A stretch of DNA of 7,027 nt, from the NCBI GenBank assembly GCA_964456445.1, contig CAYWBI010000195.1, forward strand, positions 1-7,027, given 5' to 3'. The notes under the pieces were generated by a model, which saw only the letters and a list, made by a program, of their open reading frames with translations, did no database searches and had not been told where the DNA came from. The stretch is from CAYWBI01 sp964456445. Lineage in GTDB: Bacteria; Calditrichota; Calditrichia; Calditrichales; J004. Of this stretch, positions 1 through 6,092 are shown in pieces (within the stretch, counting starts at the first letter, position 1; each line of letters starts with the position of its first letter). The translations under genes were made by a program, and so were the position numbers.

Positions 1-2
1 CT

Positions 3-199
3 ATTTTAGTTCAGGCGTTTGGCCTTGACAGCAAAGGGCGTGGTTTTAATATTTGGCATTTTAACCGGACACTAATGAAGGCATATAAAGATTACACGGT
101 GTACGATAAATCAGGAACGCGTAAGGAATTCAAACGAACATTTTCCCGGCCAACGGGATTTCCGCCTTGCTTCAACAGGCCTATGAGAAACAATTAAAA
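3..199 (+). pseudogene. 3' end of an unrecognised gene, frameshifted (left copy)
   Basis: The window opens inside a plus-strand reading frame with no start here. From position 3 it reads ILVQAFGLDSKGRGFNIWHF and continues with YTVYDKSGTRKEFKRTF. After about position 145 this frame turns into unlikely sequence and stops at 195-197. From 158 a different frame gives ISALLQQAYEKQLK, which matches ISALLQYAYDGRLK in the second copy near 6702. The ancestral C-terminus was therefore probably KEFK..TFPWE..ISALLQ.AY, and this copy has lost one base at about 141-157. The stop corresponding to the TGA at 6744 is changed here (CTA at 200-202). I do not recognise the family. It is convergent with the deacetylase remnant next door, and the pair is repeated at the right edge. 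That it is a genuine gene remnant is inferred from the conserved peptide in both copies. Confidence 0.6.
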
Positions 200-500
200 C
201 TATTCCGCCAGGTTTTTCCAGCTTATTTGTTTAATACCCAATTCATCCATTGTCTCTTTGATTTTATGATTTGTAAATACCGAAAAATCATACTGACGAC
301 CGGCGCTATTATCCATAATTGTCTTTAGCTCTTTATTATCAATACCGGTATGGATTATAATTTGGGAAACACTGGCGGGTAAATTGTTCAACACTTTAAT
401 ATATTCCTGTTCTCGGTCATCCAGCTTCTTAGCGCTGTTGTCCGTTACATATAAAAAATTCAAAAAAGGAATACCGGACTTCATTAATTTTTCTACAACA
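61..500. repeat. Left copy of a duplicated convergent gene pair
   Basis: Nucleotides from about 61 to at least 484 match 6611-7027 in the same orientation, offset about 6.54 kb, with scattered substitutions and one small indel near 145-157. Shared landmarks are CGGTGTACGATAAA, AAGGAATTCAAAC, CAGGTTTTTCCAGCTTATTT and CCGGCGCTATTATCCATAAT. The repeat covers the ends of the two convergent genes rather than whole genes. The right copy may extend beyond the window. Confidence 0.85.
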
Positions 501-620
501 TCTTTCTCAACATCAACTCGTTGCTGTGCCCGGTTGGCTTTACAAGTATGGGCGTTATCTGATATTCAAGCCCTAATTTCACCTATATTTCAAGATAACC
601 AACGGTTGTTACGGCATGGC
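200..620 (-). pseudogene. ChbG/YdjC-type carbohydrate deacetylase, 5'-truncated remnant
   Basis: The frame ending at 200-202 encodes the C-terminal part of a ChbG/HpnK (YdjC-like) deacetylase, a family that removes N-acetyl groups from sugars such as chito-oligosaccharides with a metal-dependent TIM-barrel-like fold. Visible family features are GIPFLNFLYVTDN, then the IIIHTG motif (usually HPG in relatives), DN.ELK, the RQYDF segment and the terminal LGIKQISWKNL. The frame stays open past the Met at 484 (RVDVEKDVVEKL precedes it) up to a TGA at 566-568. Another frame then gives TVGYLEI, a TAG at 583-585, and VKLGLEYQITPILVKPTGHS, which I read as the preceding piece of the same protein. The N-terminal half, with the metal-binding NDDFG-type motif, is absent. 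The product also ends two residues early (AE-stop against AESF-stop in the right copy). Family assignment rests on recalled motifs; the piece beyond 568 is the least certain. Confidence 0.7.
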
Positions 621-648
621 CTTTACCCGCCTCTCCTTCCTGAAGATT

Positions 649-1311
649 TCAGGTTTCAGGCGGCCGCCGTTTATCAATAACCCCTGAGCGGTTAACCTTA
701 GTATTCCATTTATAAATAAATACTGTATCCTCTGCAAACTCCATGTTAAAAATATAGAGGCCGGTTAGCGAAACGTTCCAATATTTGAAATCCAGTTTTA
801 GCGGATTACCCAAACCGATCGCATTTTTGAAGGGCATAAAATCAAACATAAGCACAAACTGGACATCCCAGCCGCAACTAAGTTTTTGCATAGGAACCGT
901 GTACGGAAAGTCAAAGGTGTTATTATTATTAAACAATACATCTTCCACAGCGCCCATCCATTGATCCATCACGTATGTGCCTATGGCCGGGGGGCCTTGC
1001 AGCGCCATTTTCCCGTCCGGGACTACCCTGGCCGTTGGCGTCAATAAACCGGCCGATGTATTCCGCCACTTCCTTTCCCTACAGACGGGCCATAAGTCAC
1101 CTGGCATAGCCATGCGCCTGCATGCTGTCCCCGTATTCAACGATATTCAAAAATGCGACTGGCGCCTTGTTATTGCTGATATCTATAGTCGGGGACAAAG
1201 TTGAAGCAGGTGGTTGAGAATAATCGGGCGCTTGTTTGATACTACCTGCTGTTGAGCAGAACATGGTAAGAACAAGATAAGTACTGAGTAGATGGGTATT
1301 GAATTTTTCAT
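649..1311 (-). pseudogene. Exported protein of unknown family, multiply disrupted
   Basis: Translation from the ATG at 1309-1311 begins with a plausible export signal (MKNSIPIYSVLILFLPCSAQ). Between about 1295 and 1225 the sensible frame changes to one reading APDYSQPPASTLSPTIDIS, then NIVEYGDSMQAHGYAR. That frame has in-frame TGA (1097-1099) and TAG (1079-1081) codons, each explainable by one C-to-T change, and goes on with GKEVAEYIGRFIDANGQG. Near 1018-1027 the frame shifts back to that of the start codon and stays open to the TGA at 649-651. The latter part contains ALQGPPAIGTYVMDQWMGAV, SCGWDVQFVLMFDFMPF, LKLDFKYWNVSLTGLYIFN and a tail KVNRSGVIDKRRPPET. The restored product would be about 220 residues. 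I do not recognise the family. No clear Shine-Dalgarno sequence precedes the ATG. The gene lies downstream of the FG-GAP gene on the same strand. Confidence 0.6.
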
Positions 1312-1380
1312 TTTATGATAAAACTTTTGCCACTACCTATATTTGAGAAAAACAATCAACATCCGTTAATTTAGCCGGAC

Positions 1381-1398
1381 GCCTGAATCCTTTCAGGC
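1381..1398. other. Hairpin downstream of the FG-GAP gene
   Basis: GCCTGAA (1381-1387) and TTCAGGC (1392-1398) form a perfect 7-bp stem around TCCT. It lies 36 bases past the stop codon of the FG-GAP gene. No T-tract follows the stem in the direction of that gene's transcription (the nearest run lies before it), so it is not a standard intrinsic terminator. It could still act as an RNA 3'-end stabiliser. Confidence 0.4.
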
Positions 1399-1434
1399 AT
1401 CCATTAAAAAATAGCCCTTCAAGTATTTTATCTG

Positions 1435-3453
1435 TCAGCGAAGAAGCAGCATTTTCTGATACGCTGTAAATTGTTTTTTTGTATCCGTTCCAACTGAGCT
1501 CATGCGGCAGAAATAAGTTCCGCTGGGAACGCTTGCACCAAATGTATTCTTTCCATTCCAGGAAATACGATACTTACCGGCCTCCTGTTCCCCATCGGCT
1601 AATGTGATTACTTCCTGTCCCAATACATTGAATATTTTGATGGTTATATGAGACACTTCCGGTAATTGATAGGTGATTTGCGTTTCCGGATTGAAGGGAT
1701 TAGGGTAATTATCAAACAAATGAAAGTTTAAGGCCTGCTTAGAAACAGCCGAAAGCGACTGTGCGCTTTTAAGTAATCCACCTCCACCCTGATACCAGAA
1801 TTGCCTATTTCCGAAAAGTCCCGATGGTGTTCCATAAAAAATATTTACTGCTCCGGCATCAGTTGCGTGAACGGATTCAATATCTTCCAGCGGCACACCT
1901 ATGGCCAAATCTGCATAATCATCATCATTAAAGTTACCGATAGCCAGTGCAGCGCCGAACCTGTCTCCACTTTCCACCTGCCCATTTTTTTCACCGGATT
2001 GATCATGCCATTCATTATACTGATCGGTTAAACCATCGATAGTATAATGCAATACATTTACCAATCCCACATCTCTCTGGTTTGAGTTTTCTAAGTCTTC
2101 AAAAGGTGTTCCAATCACCAGTCCTGGAGCGCGCTGTCCACTACCAAAATATTTTTTATTCGATGCTAATGCAATACCAAAAAAATCATCTGGTTCGGCT
2201 CCGCCATATGAGTTTTCTTGTTGGTGGAACAGCTCATATTTTTTCTCCCAACCTCCACCAAACCAGTTATAGAGCACCAAAACCTTACCAGCATTAGGAT
2301 AACCCGCCGGGATATATGTCATTTCCCTTCCCGGTATGCCGATTGCTAAATCCTCAGTCGGGTAGGGGTAATTCGTGAGCACATCGAATGCACCTGCTGC
2401 CAGGGAATACCCAAAATAGTCATCTTTCCAGCCTCCCGGACTTATATCTTTCAATGAGATAGTTTCACTGTTATTGACGGTCAGTCCATGTGCCGCCCCC
2501 CGAAGGACATGCACAACACCAACATTTGCTAGTCCCATAGATTCGTCATTTTCAAAGGGAACTCCAATCGCCAGATCGCAGTATTGAGGAGAAAAGTAAG
2601 AATCATCAAAATAGCCAGAAGCTAAGGACCAGCCAAAGGCATCCCCTTTTTCGGGTGTAGCATTTAATCCTGCAGTTTTTTGACTGAACATTTGATTAAG
2701 TATCGGTGCCGTTGGGTTAAGACCATTATTGTTACTGTAAACCACATTAATGGCGCCTACGTTTGCCTCTCCGTTAATTGTTTCTCCGGGTGTGCCAATA
2801 GCCAGATCATCATAACCATTACCATCAAAATCGCCAGTGCATAAAGAGGAACCAAAATAATCCCACTTCTGTGCTGCCCCCTGCATAAACGGATTAATTA
2901 AAGGAACACCTTGCGTAAATAGATTGGATAGTAAACCATCCCCTGAGACCAGTCCCTGAGCTGAACCATAGATTACAACCACTGCACCCGCAAATTTATT
3001 ATTATTCACGCTTTTACCAGGGATTCCGATAGCAAGATCATCATACGAATCGTTGTTAAAGCGTCCCACGGCTAAAGAAGCGCCAAACCAATCCTTTTGC
3101 TGATCAACCATTAAATTCTGCTGTTGTAAACTGGGAAGTTTTATTTTACCTTGATACCATATCTGGTTTGCAACAGCCCCCTGGGCTGCAAGACCATCTG
3201 CTGTCCCATAAATAATGTGAACCAGGCCAGCATTCTCGATCCCATTTTCGGGTCCAAGGTCTTCCATGGGCACGCCAATGGCCAGATCTTGGAAAGAATC
3301 TCCATTGAAATCACCAACTGCTAGCGCCCTTCCAAATTGATCGCCATCTTCAGCTTTCCCTTTTATTGTCTGGGCAGAAAGCTGGACAACCATCAGAAAA
3401 AGACATGTTAATGTTACAATGCGGCCCAGTCTGAAAAATTGTTTTTTAAACAT
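1435..3453 (-). CDS. Secreted seven-bladed FG-GAP beta-propeller protein with type IX sorting domain
   Basis: This 672-residue protein starts with a signal peptide (about 1-27, cut after LSAQ). Seven FG-GAP repeats follow, near residues 37-84, 120-165, 197-240, 271-318, 345-396, 422-470 and 497-541. Each has an (F)FG..LA motif followed by DLAIG.P or a variant (GLVIGTP in the sixth), the layout of an integrin-alpha-like seven-bladed propeller. Calcium-loop-like sequences are good in blades 1, 2, 3 and 7 (DFNGDSFQD, RFNNDSYDD, DFDGNGYDD, NFNDDDYAD) and degenerate in blades 4-6. Residues 577-672 form a sorting domain with DNYPNPFNPETQI, IFNVLGQEV and PSGTYFCRM, the signal removed during type IX secretion and surface attachment. 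The ATG is supported by AGGGAG six bases upstream. A TATAAT hexamer on the same strand (3501-3506) could be a -10 box, but I see no matching -35. The ligand is unknown; surface adhesion or binding is an inference from the fold. Confidence 0.93.
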   Translation of the reverse strand: MFKKQFFRLGRIVTLTCLFLMVVQLSAQTIKGKAEDGDQFGRALAVGDFNGDSFQDLAIGVPMEDLGPENGIENAGLVHIIYGTADGLAAQGAVANQIWYQGKIKLPSLQQQNLMVDQQKDWFGASLAVGRFNNDSYDDLAIGIPGKSVNNNKFAGAVVVIYGSAQGLVSGDGLLSNLFTQGVPLINPFMQGAAQKWDYFGSSLCTGDFDGNGYDDLAIGTPGETINGEANVGAINVVYSNNNGLNPTAPILNQMFSQKTAGLNATPEKGDAFGWSLASGYFDDSYFSPQYCDLAIGVPFENDESMGLANVGVVHVLRGAAHGLTVNNSETISLKDISPGGWKDDYFGYSLAAGAFDVLTNYPYPTEDLAIGIPGREMTYIPAGYPNAGKVLVLYNWFGGGWEKKYELFHQQENSYGGAEPDDFFGIALASNKKYFGSGQRAPGLVIGTPFEDLENSNQRDVGLVNVLHYTIDGLTDQYNEWHDQSGEKNGQVESGDRFGAALAIGNFNDDDYADLAIGVPLEDIESVHATDAGAVNIFYGTPSGLFGNRQFWYQGGGGLLKSAQSLSAVSKQALNFHLFDNYPNPFNPETQITYQLPEVSHITIKIFNVLGQEVITLADGEQEAGKYRISWNGKNTFGASVPSGTYFCRMSSVGTDTKKQFTAYQKMLLLR

Positions 3454-3459
3454 GGTTAA

Positions 3460-3465
3460 CTCCCT
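3460..3465 (-). promoter_or_regulatory. Ribosome binding site of the FG-GAP gene
   Basis: AGGGAG on the minus strand lies six bases before the ATG at 3451-3453. This fixes the start at the residue that begins the signal peptide. Confidence 0.7.
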
Positions 3466-3494
3466 GTTTATTTATGAATACATATTACGTTCAT

Positions 3495-3863
3495 TTAACT
3501 ATTATATTTTTTTATAGCAACTATCACCCGCTTTCGTAATTCTATTGAACCTAACCTACAGGGGCCCGTGATGCTCAGATCTCCTTTTTGCAAGAATTGT
3601 ATGGGTGCGGTTTGTAAACTAATTTTAGAGCCATAAAGAATATTGATGGCTCCTGCATTTGCTTTACCACCAATATTTTCAAACGGAACGCCGATTGCCA
3701 AATCAAATATGTTCCCATAATCAAACCAACCCGAAGCAAACGCCCAGCCGAAATGATCACCGGGTTCGGCCCTGCCAATTACTTCACCGGAGTTGGCCGG
3801 AGAAGCGGTAAATATCATACAAATTATTAATGCCAGAATATATAACGTACTGCCACATCCCAT
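3495..3863 (-). pseudogene. Truncated paralogue of the FG-GAP protein (signal peptide plus one blade)
   Basis: The frame encodes a hydrophobic signal segment (YILALIICMIFTASPANSGE), then EVIGRAEPGDHFGWAFASGW, FDLAIGVPFENIGGKANAGA and INILYGSK. This parallels the first blade of the intact neighbour (KGKAEDGDQFGRALAVGDF, DLAIGVP, NAGLVHIIYG). Homology ends after FLQKGDLSIT, and the last 25 or so residues are unlike any FG-GAP blade, so six blades and the sorting domain are missing. A lone blade cannot form a propeller. Its calcium loop is also degenerate (WFDYGNIFD). The strong Shine-Dalgarno sequence sits next to an in-frame ATT at 3879-3881 rather than the ATG at 3861-3863, so the original start may have been ATG mutated to ATT. 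The gene lies 41 bases upstream of the intact FG-GAP gene on the same strand, consistent with a tandem duplication. Confidence 0.7.
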
Positions 3864-3885
3864 GATGTGTCTAATAAAAATGGTT

Positions 3886-3892
3886 CCTCCTC
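3886..3892 (-). promoter_or_regulatory. Strong Shine-Dalgarno before an ATT codon
   Basis: GAGGAGG on the minus strand lies four bases before an in-frame ATT (3879-3881) and 22 bases before the first ATG (3861-3863) of the truncated FG-GAP gene. The spacing fits initiation at the ATT position, giving an N-terminal extension IFIRHI before the Met. Confidence 0.55.
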
Positions 3893-3899
3893 AATATTT

Positions 3900-4590
3900 T
3901 TAGTTTGTGGATATGACCATTCCCTGTCTTAATTCTCCCAAATTATTGGCCAGGCCCCACCTCCTTCCTGCTGTTAGGCAGCAAATCCGGGTCTGATGGA
4001 AAGACTGGCCATACCGGGCAGGAATGCCTTTTTGCCAAATAATATGCCTTTGTTGTTTCCGAAAAATAAAAGAAAAAGAATACTGCTTCTAAAGTAATAA
4101 AATTACTCATACATGGCGGGAATGGCTTATGCGGAATAAATAGCCCACGAAAATCTTGCGCTTTCATTTTCTTAACCTATCAGCAAAATATTTTACTGCC
4201 AGTTAACAGAAAAGAAATTACACAGGAAAAATAAGTTGAGCCTTATTCATATTAATCAGAAAGGGATTTTTGCTGGAGAAGTCGTTTAAACGTAAAGCGC
4301 AGAGTTTGATCGTTGCTAAATTATTTTTATAAGACAGGAAATCAATGTCAAATTCTATTTCTAAATAGATTATAAAAAGATTAAAACAGGAATGCAATAA
4401 AAAAATAAAACTTTTTGTAAATCTCACTCACAGGGTGGAAAAATCCGTCATAAAGAACACTGCGCTCTCGTATCAGAGTTGAGCAAAGCGATCTCTGAAT
4501 TAATATTGCCTTACCTGTGCCGGAGCGTTAAAAACAAATGCCGTCAAGCAGAACCCTATTTTATTTGTATGAAATGATGAGTCTGGTCTA
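3900..4590. other. Stretch without a recognisable gene
   Basis: This A+T-rich stretch of about 700 bases lies upstream of the truncated FG-GAP gene. Short open frames at 3943-4167 and 4218-4427 (minus) have no ribosome binding site, no domain and low-complexity composition (a run of Phe and Tyr in the first), so I do not call them genes. I see no RNA gene, promoter pair or large repeat here. Confidence 0.5.
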
Positions 4591-4594
4591 AAAA

Positions 4595-4750
4595 GGGGCT
4601 AAAGCCCCAAATTAGGGGTGGGCCGTGTTTTCCCCATCCTAAAGGATGGGGTTGGTCAAAGTATGTAACTTTATTAAAAACAGTTGACTAACCCTGCCAT
4701 TTATGGCGGGGGGAAAGTTGCCCCTCTCATCATTAAGCCCTTTAGGGCTT
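4595..4750. repeat. Array of four short hairpins with TAAA/TTTA loops
   Basis: Four near-perfect stem-loops are packed into about 155 bases. They are GGGGC-TAAA-GCCCC (4595-4608), CCCCATCC-TAAA-GGATGGGG (4632-4651), CCCTGCCA-TTTA-TGGCGGGG (4692-4711, one G:T pair) and AAGCCC-TTTA-GGGCTT (4735-4750). All loops are TAAA or its complement TTTA. The first two have TAAA on the plus strand and the last two TTTA, so the array is roughly mirror-symmetric. Hairpin 2 and the reverse complement of hairpin 3 both read CCCC..C-TAAA-..GGGG in outline. Such G/C-stem, TAAA-loop elements resemble REP/BIME-type palindromes mobilised by IS200/IS605-like (RAYT) transposases. No transposase is present in the window, so that link is an inference. 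Confidence 0.7.
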
Positions 4751-4753
4751 TTT
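4735..4753 (+). terminator. Terminator-like hairpin
   Basis: AAGCCC-TTTA-GGGCTT (4735-4750) is followed by TTT, giving five T residues in a row (4749-4753) after a 6-bp stem, the shape of a weak rho-independent terminator on the plus strand. No plus-strand gene ends just upstream, so it may simply be the last member of the hairpin array. Confidence 0.3.
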
Positions 4754-4960
4754 AGATTGGGCTCATGATAGTCGGGGCGCTTTTTAACAGTGATAGATTG
4801 ATTATCCGCCAAAACGTCCTTCCCCTGTATTATAATTTCGGGAGACGACTTTTATATTGCAATTTCTTACAGACTAATAATAGAAATCCTTTTTAGCCCT
4901 GGCAAATCTTTGCCTGCAGTTTTGCCGGGCGGAACATGGGATCGCCTTCTTTGATATCAA

Positions 4961-5011
4961 GATTTTTTAAAACTTTAGCCACTTGGCAAGTCATTTAAGG
5001 TTAGCGGTTAA
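4961..5011 (+). pseudogene. Fossil 3' end of a second YgiT-type antitoxin gene
   Basis: In the frame ending with TAA at 5009-5011, this stretch reads DFLKL-stop-PLGKSFKVSG. The intact gene's C-terminus is DFSKLQPLGKSFKVAG. The in-frame TAG (4976-4978) stands where the intact gene has a Gln codon, as expected from CAG to TAG. Nothing upstream of 4958 matches the rest of the antitoxin, so only the last 17 codons survive. This shows that a second copy of the antitoxin locus once stood, or was partly copied, here. Confidence 0.75.
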
Positions 5012-5094
5012 TCAGTCAGGCGGCCGATGGGCCAAGACGCTCAACGGTGCGCATCTCTCAATCCCACCATTCCCTTCGACGGCGCTCAGGATAA

Positions 5095-5127
5095 GCTACC
5101 GGTTCTTCCGGAAATATGGCCGGTAGC
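5095..5127. repeat. Inverted repeat inside the left long repeat
   Basis: GCTACCGG (5095-5102) and CCGGTAGC (5120-5127) are perfect inverted arms enclosing an 8-bp palindrome, TTCCGGAA (5106-5113). In the right copy the arms and the inner palindrome are degraded (TTCCAGAA, CTGGGAGC). It may be a structured RNA element, a protein site or a remnant of a mobile-element end. Confidence 0.5.
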
Positions 5128-5451
5128 GGTTTATCGTCCCTGGGTTAATTGTAGATAATGGGATAGCCTTTAAACATGCGCCTTTCCGCCCCGACTGTCT
5201 ATGGCTCTGGTTATGCCCGAAATATCCTTGCGGCTTACCAATGGGCTTCGTCAACTTGTTGCTAAAGGAATTGCACCCTCAGGATAATCTGTATATTTTC
5301 ATACAAAAAATATAGATGCGTCCTGCCGGGCACATACAAAACTTGTACACGGATTTTTACGCACGATGATGAATTGGCAACAGGAATAATATTCTGCGTA
5401 AAATACGTTGAACATATGTCGTTAACCGCATAGGCCATCCAATATTTTTAC

Positions 5452-5488
5452 AATAGAATTTACTTTCTTTTAAAATAGCAAGTTTACT
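5452..5488 (+). promoter_or_regulatory. Short direct repeat upstream of the toxin-antitoxin pair
   Basis: AATAGAATTTACT (5452-5464) and AATAGCAAGTTTACT (5474-5488) start 22 bases apart, within 65 bases of the toxin start. They could be operator half-sites, but in A+T-rich sequence this may be chance, and the visible antitoxin has no helix-turn-helix domain. Confidence 0.2.
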
Positions 5489-5516
5489 CTATTTCGATTA
5501 TCTTTTAAAGGACATA

Positions 5517-5860
5517 ATGGAAATTATCAAAGAAGTGACTCTTGAGAAATAATTGAAGCAGTTAACAATGATCGGATCCGAATTACCGATCATGCAGATG
5601 AAGAAGCTCATTCAGATAATTTAACTTTTGATGAGATAATTTTGAGTGTATTAAATGGAGAAATAATTGAAAAATATTCAAAAGACAAACCTTTCCCAAG
5701 TTGTCTGGTTTATGGTAATAACTTTATGAATCAACCCATTCATAGTGTATGGGGTTATAATAATGAAAATAAATGGGGAATTCTCATTACCGTTTATCGC
5801 CCCGATCCCAAAAGATGGATTGATTGGAAAATTAGGAGAAAAAAAGATGATTCCATTTAA
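5517..5860 (+). pseudogene. DUF4258 protein (toxin-like partner), frameshifted near its start
   Basis: The ATG at 5517-5519, preceded by AAAGGA (5507-5512), reads MEIIKEVTLEK and hits TAA at 5550-5552. One frame over, from 5549, the rest of the protein is open to 5860: IIEAVNNDRIRITDHADEEA, NLTFDEIILSVLNGEIIEKY, CLVYGN, HSVWGYN, WGILITVYRPDPKRWIDW. RITDHA..EA, the I..VL.GEII..Y segment and ITVYRPDP..W are hallmarks of DUF4258 proteins, which resemble RelE-type folds and commonly sit beside YgiT-type zinc-finger antitoxins. Restoring one A in the A-run at 5547-5549 joins MEIIKEVTLEK to IIEAV as one protein of about 114 residues. As given, no good start serves the long frame, so the toxin is probably not made unless frameshifting occurs or the base is a sequence error. 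The order toxin then antitoxin, with a 14-base overlap, resembles mqsRA. Confidence 0.8.
5834..5838 (+). promoter_or_regulatory. Ribosome binding site deciding the antitoxin start
   Basis: AGGAG lies eight bases before the ATG at 5847-5849. This favours that start over the in-frame ATG at 5745, which lies inside the DUF4258 coding region and would add 34 residues unlike the family. Confidence 0.7.
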
Positions 5861-6092
5861 GAAATGTCCTATTTGCAATGGAGATGTAATTGAAAAAGAA
5901 GTAGAAAAACTTTTGCGTGGTGGCAATCATACTGCAGTAGCAAGGGTAAAAGCGGAAGTTTGTACCCATTGCGGTGAAAGAATTTATTCTAAAGATATCA
6001 TTTTGCAATTTGAAAATATTCGATCTAATCTTAAACAGCAAGATTTTTCAAAACTTCAACCACTTGGCAAGTCATTCAAGGTTGCCGGTTAA
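5847..6092 (+). CDS. YgiT-type zinc-finger protein (MqsA N-terminal-like antitoxin)
   Basis: The product is 81 residues. Two CxxC pairs, C7-P-I-C10 and C39-T-H-C42, form the Cys4 zinc site of the YgiT/MqsA N-terminal domain. Between them runs GDVIEKEVEKLL and a strand-rich stretch VARVKAEVCTHCGERIYS. The C-terminus is DFSKLQPLGKSFKVAG. Full-length MqsA carries a helix-turn-helix domain after the zinc domain, which is absent here, so this is the short form usually paired with DUF4258 or RelE-like partners. It would be expected to bind and neutralise the upstream toxin; whether it binds DNA is doubtful. Its start overlaps the end of the DUF4258 frame by 14 bases, implying translational coupling. 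The gene appears intact although its partner is frameshifted. Its last 54 bases are the start of the long direct repeat. Confidence 0.87.
   Translation: MIPFKKCPICNGDVIEKEVEKLLRGGNHTAVARVKAEVCTHCGERIYSKDIILQFENIRSNLKQQDFSKLQPLGKSFKVAG

Larger units (their letters stand above)
4958..5352 (+). repeat. Long direct repeat, left copy
   Basis: This segment matches 6039-6453 in the same orientation over nearly its whole length, with many substitutions and small indels. Shared landmarks include CCACTTGGCAAGTCATT, CGGCCGATGGG, CCCTTCGACGGCGCT, GGTTAATTGTAGATAAT, GATAGCCTTTAAACAT, CGCCTTTCCGCCCCG and GGATAATCTGTAT. It begins inside the 3' end of a zinc-finger antitoxin gene and runs about 340 bases beyond that gene's stop. 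Apart from that tail I see no coding potential in it. With the right copy it brackets the toxin-antitoxin pair. The divergence shows the duplication is not recent. Confidence 0.85.

Noticed and set aside
384..680. Plus-strand open frame opposite the deacetylase remnant
   Set aside because: It is antisense to sequence with a strong ChbG-type match and shows no family features of its own.
1381..1398. Intrinsic terminator of the FG-GAP gene
   Set aside because: The stem is good, but no T-tract follows it in the direction of transcription.
1801..2297. Two plus-strand open frames inside the FG-GAP gene
   Set aside because: Both lie antisense within an intact, clearly coding gene.
3943..4427. Short minus-strand open frames at 3943-4167 and 4218-4427
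   Set aside because: No ribosome binding site, low-complexity A+T-driven composition and no recognisable domain; more likely chance frames in intergenic DNA.
4595..4750. CRISPR array
   Set aside because: The hairpins have different stems and no constant repeat/spacer spacing; only the loops are shared.
5012..5352. Integron attC site as an explanation for the repeat following the antitoxin
   Set aside because: The repeat is much longer than attC sites and I cannot find the paired R and L core sites; no integrase is present.
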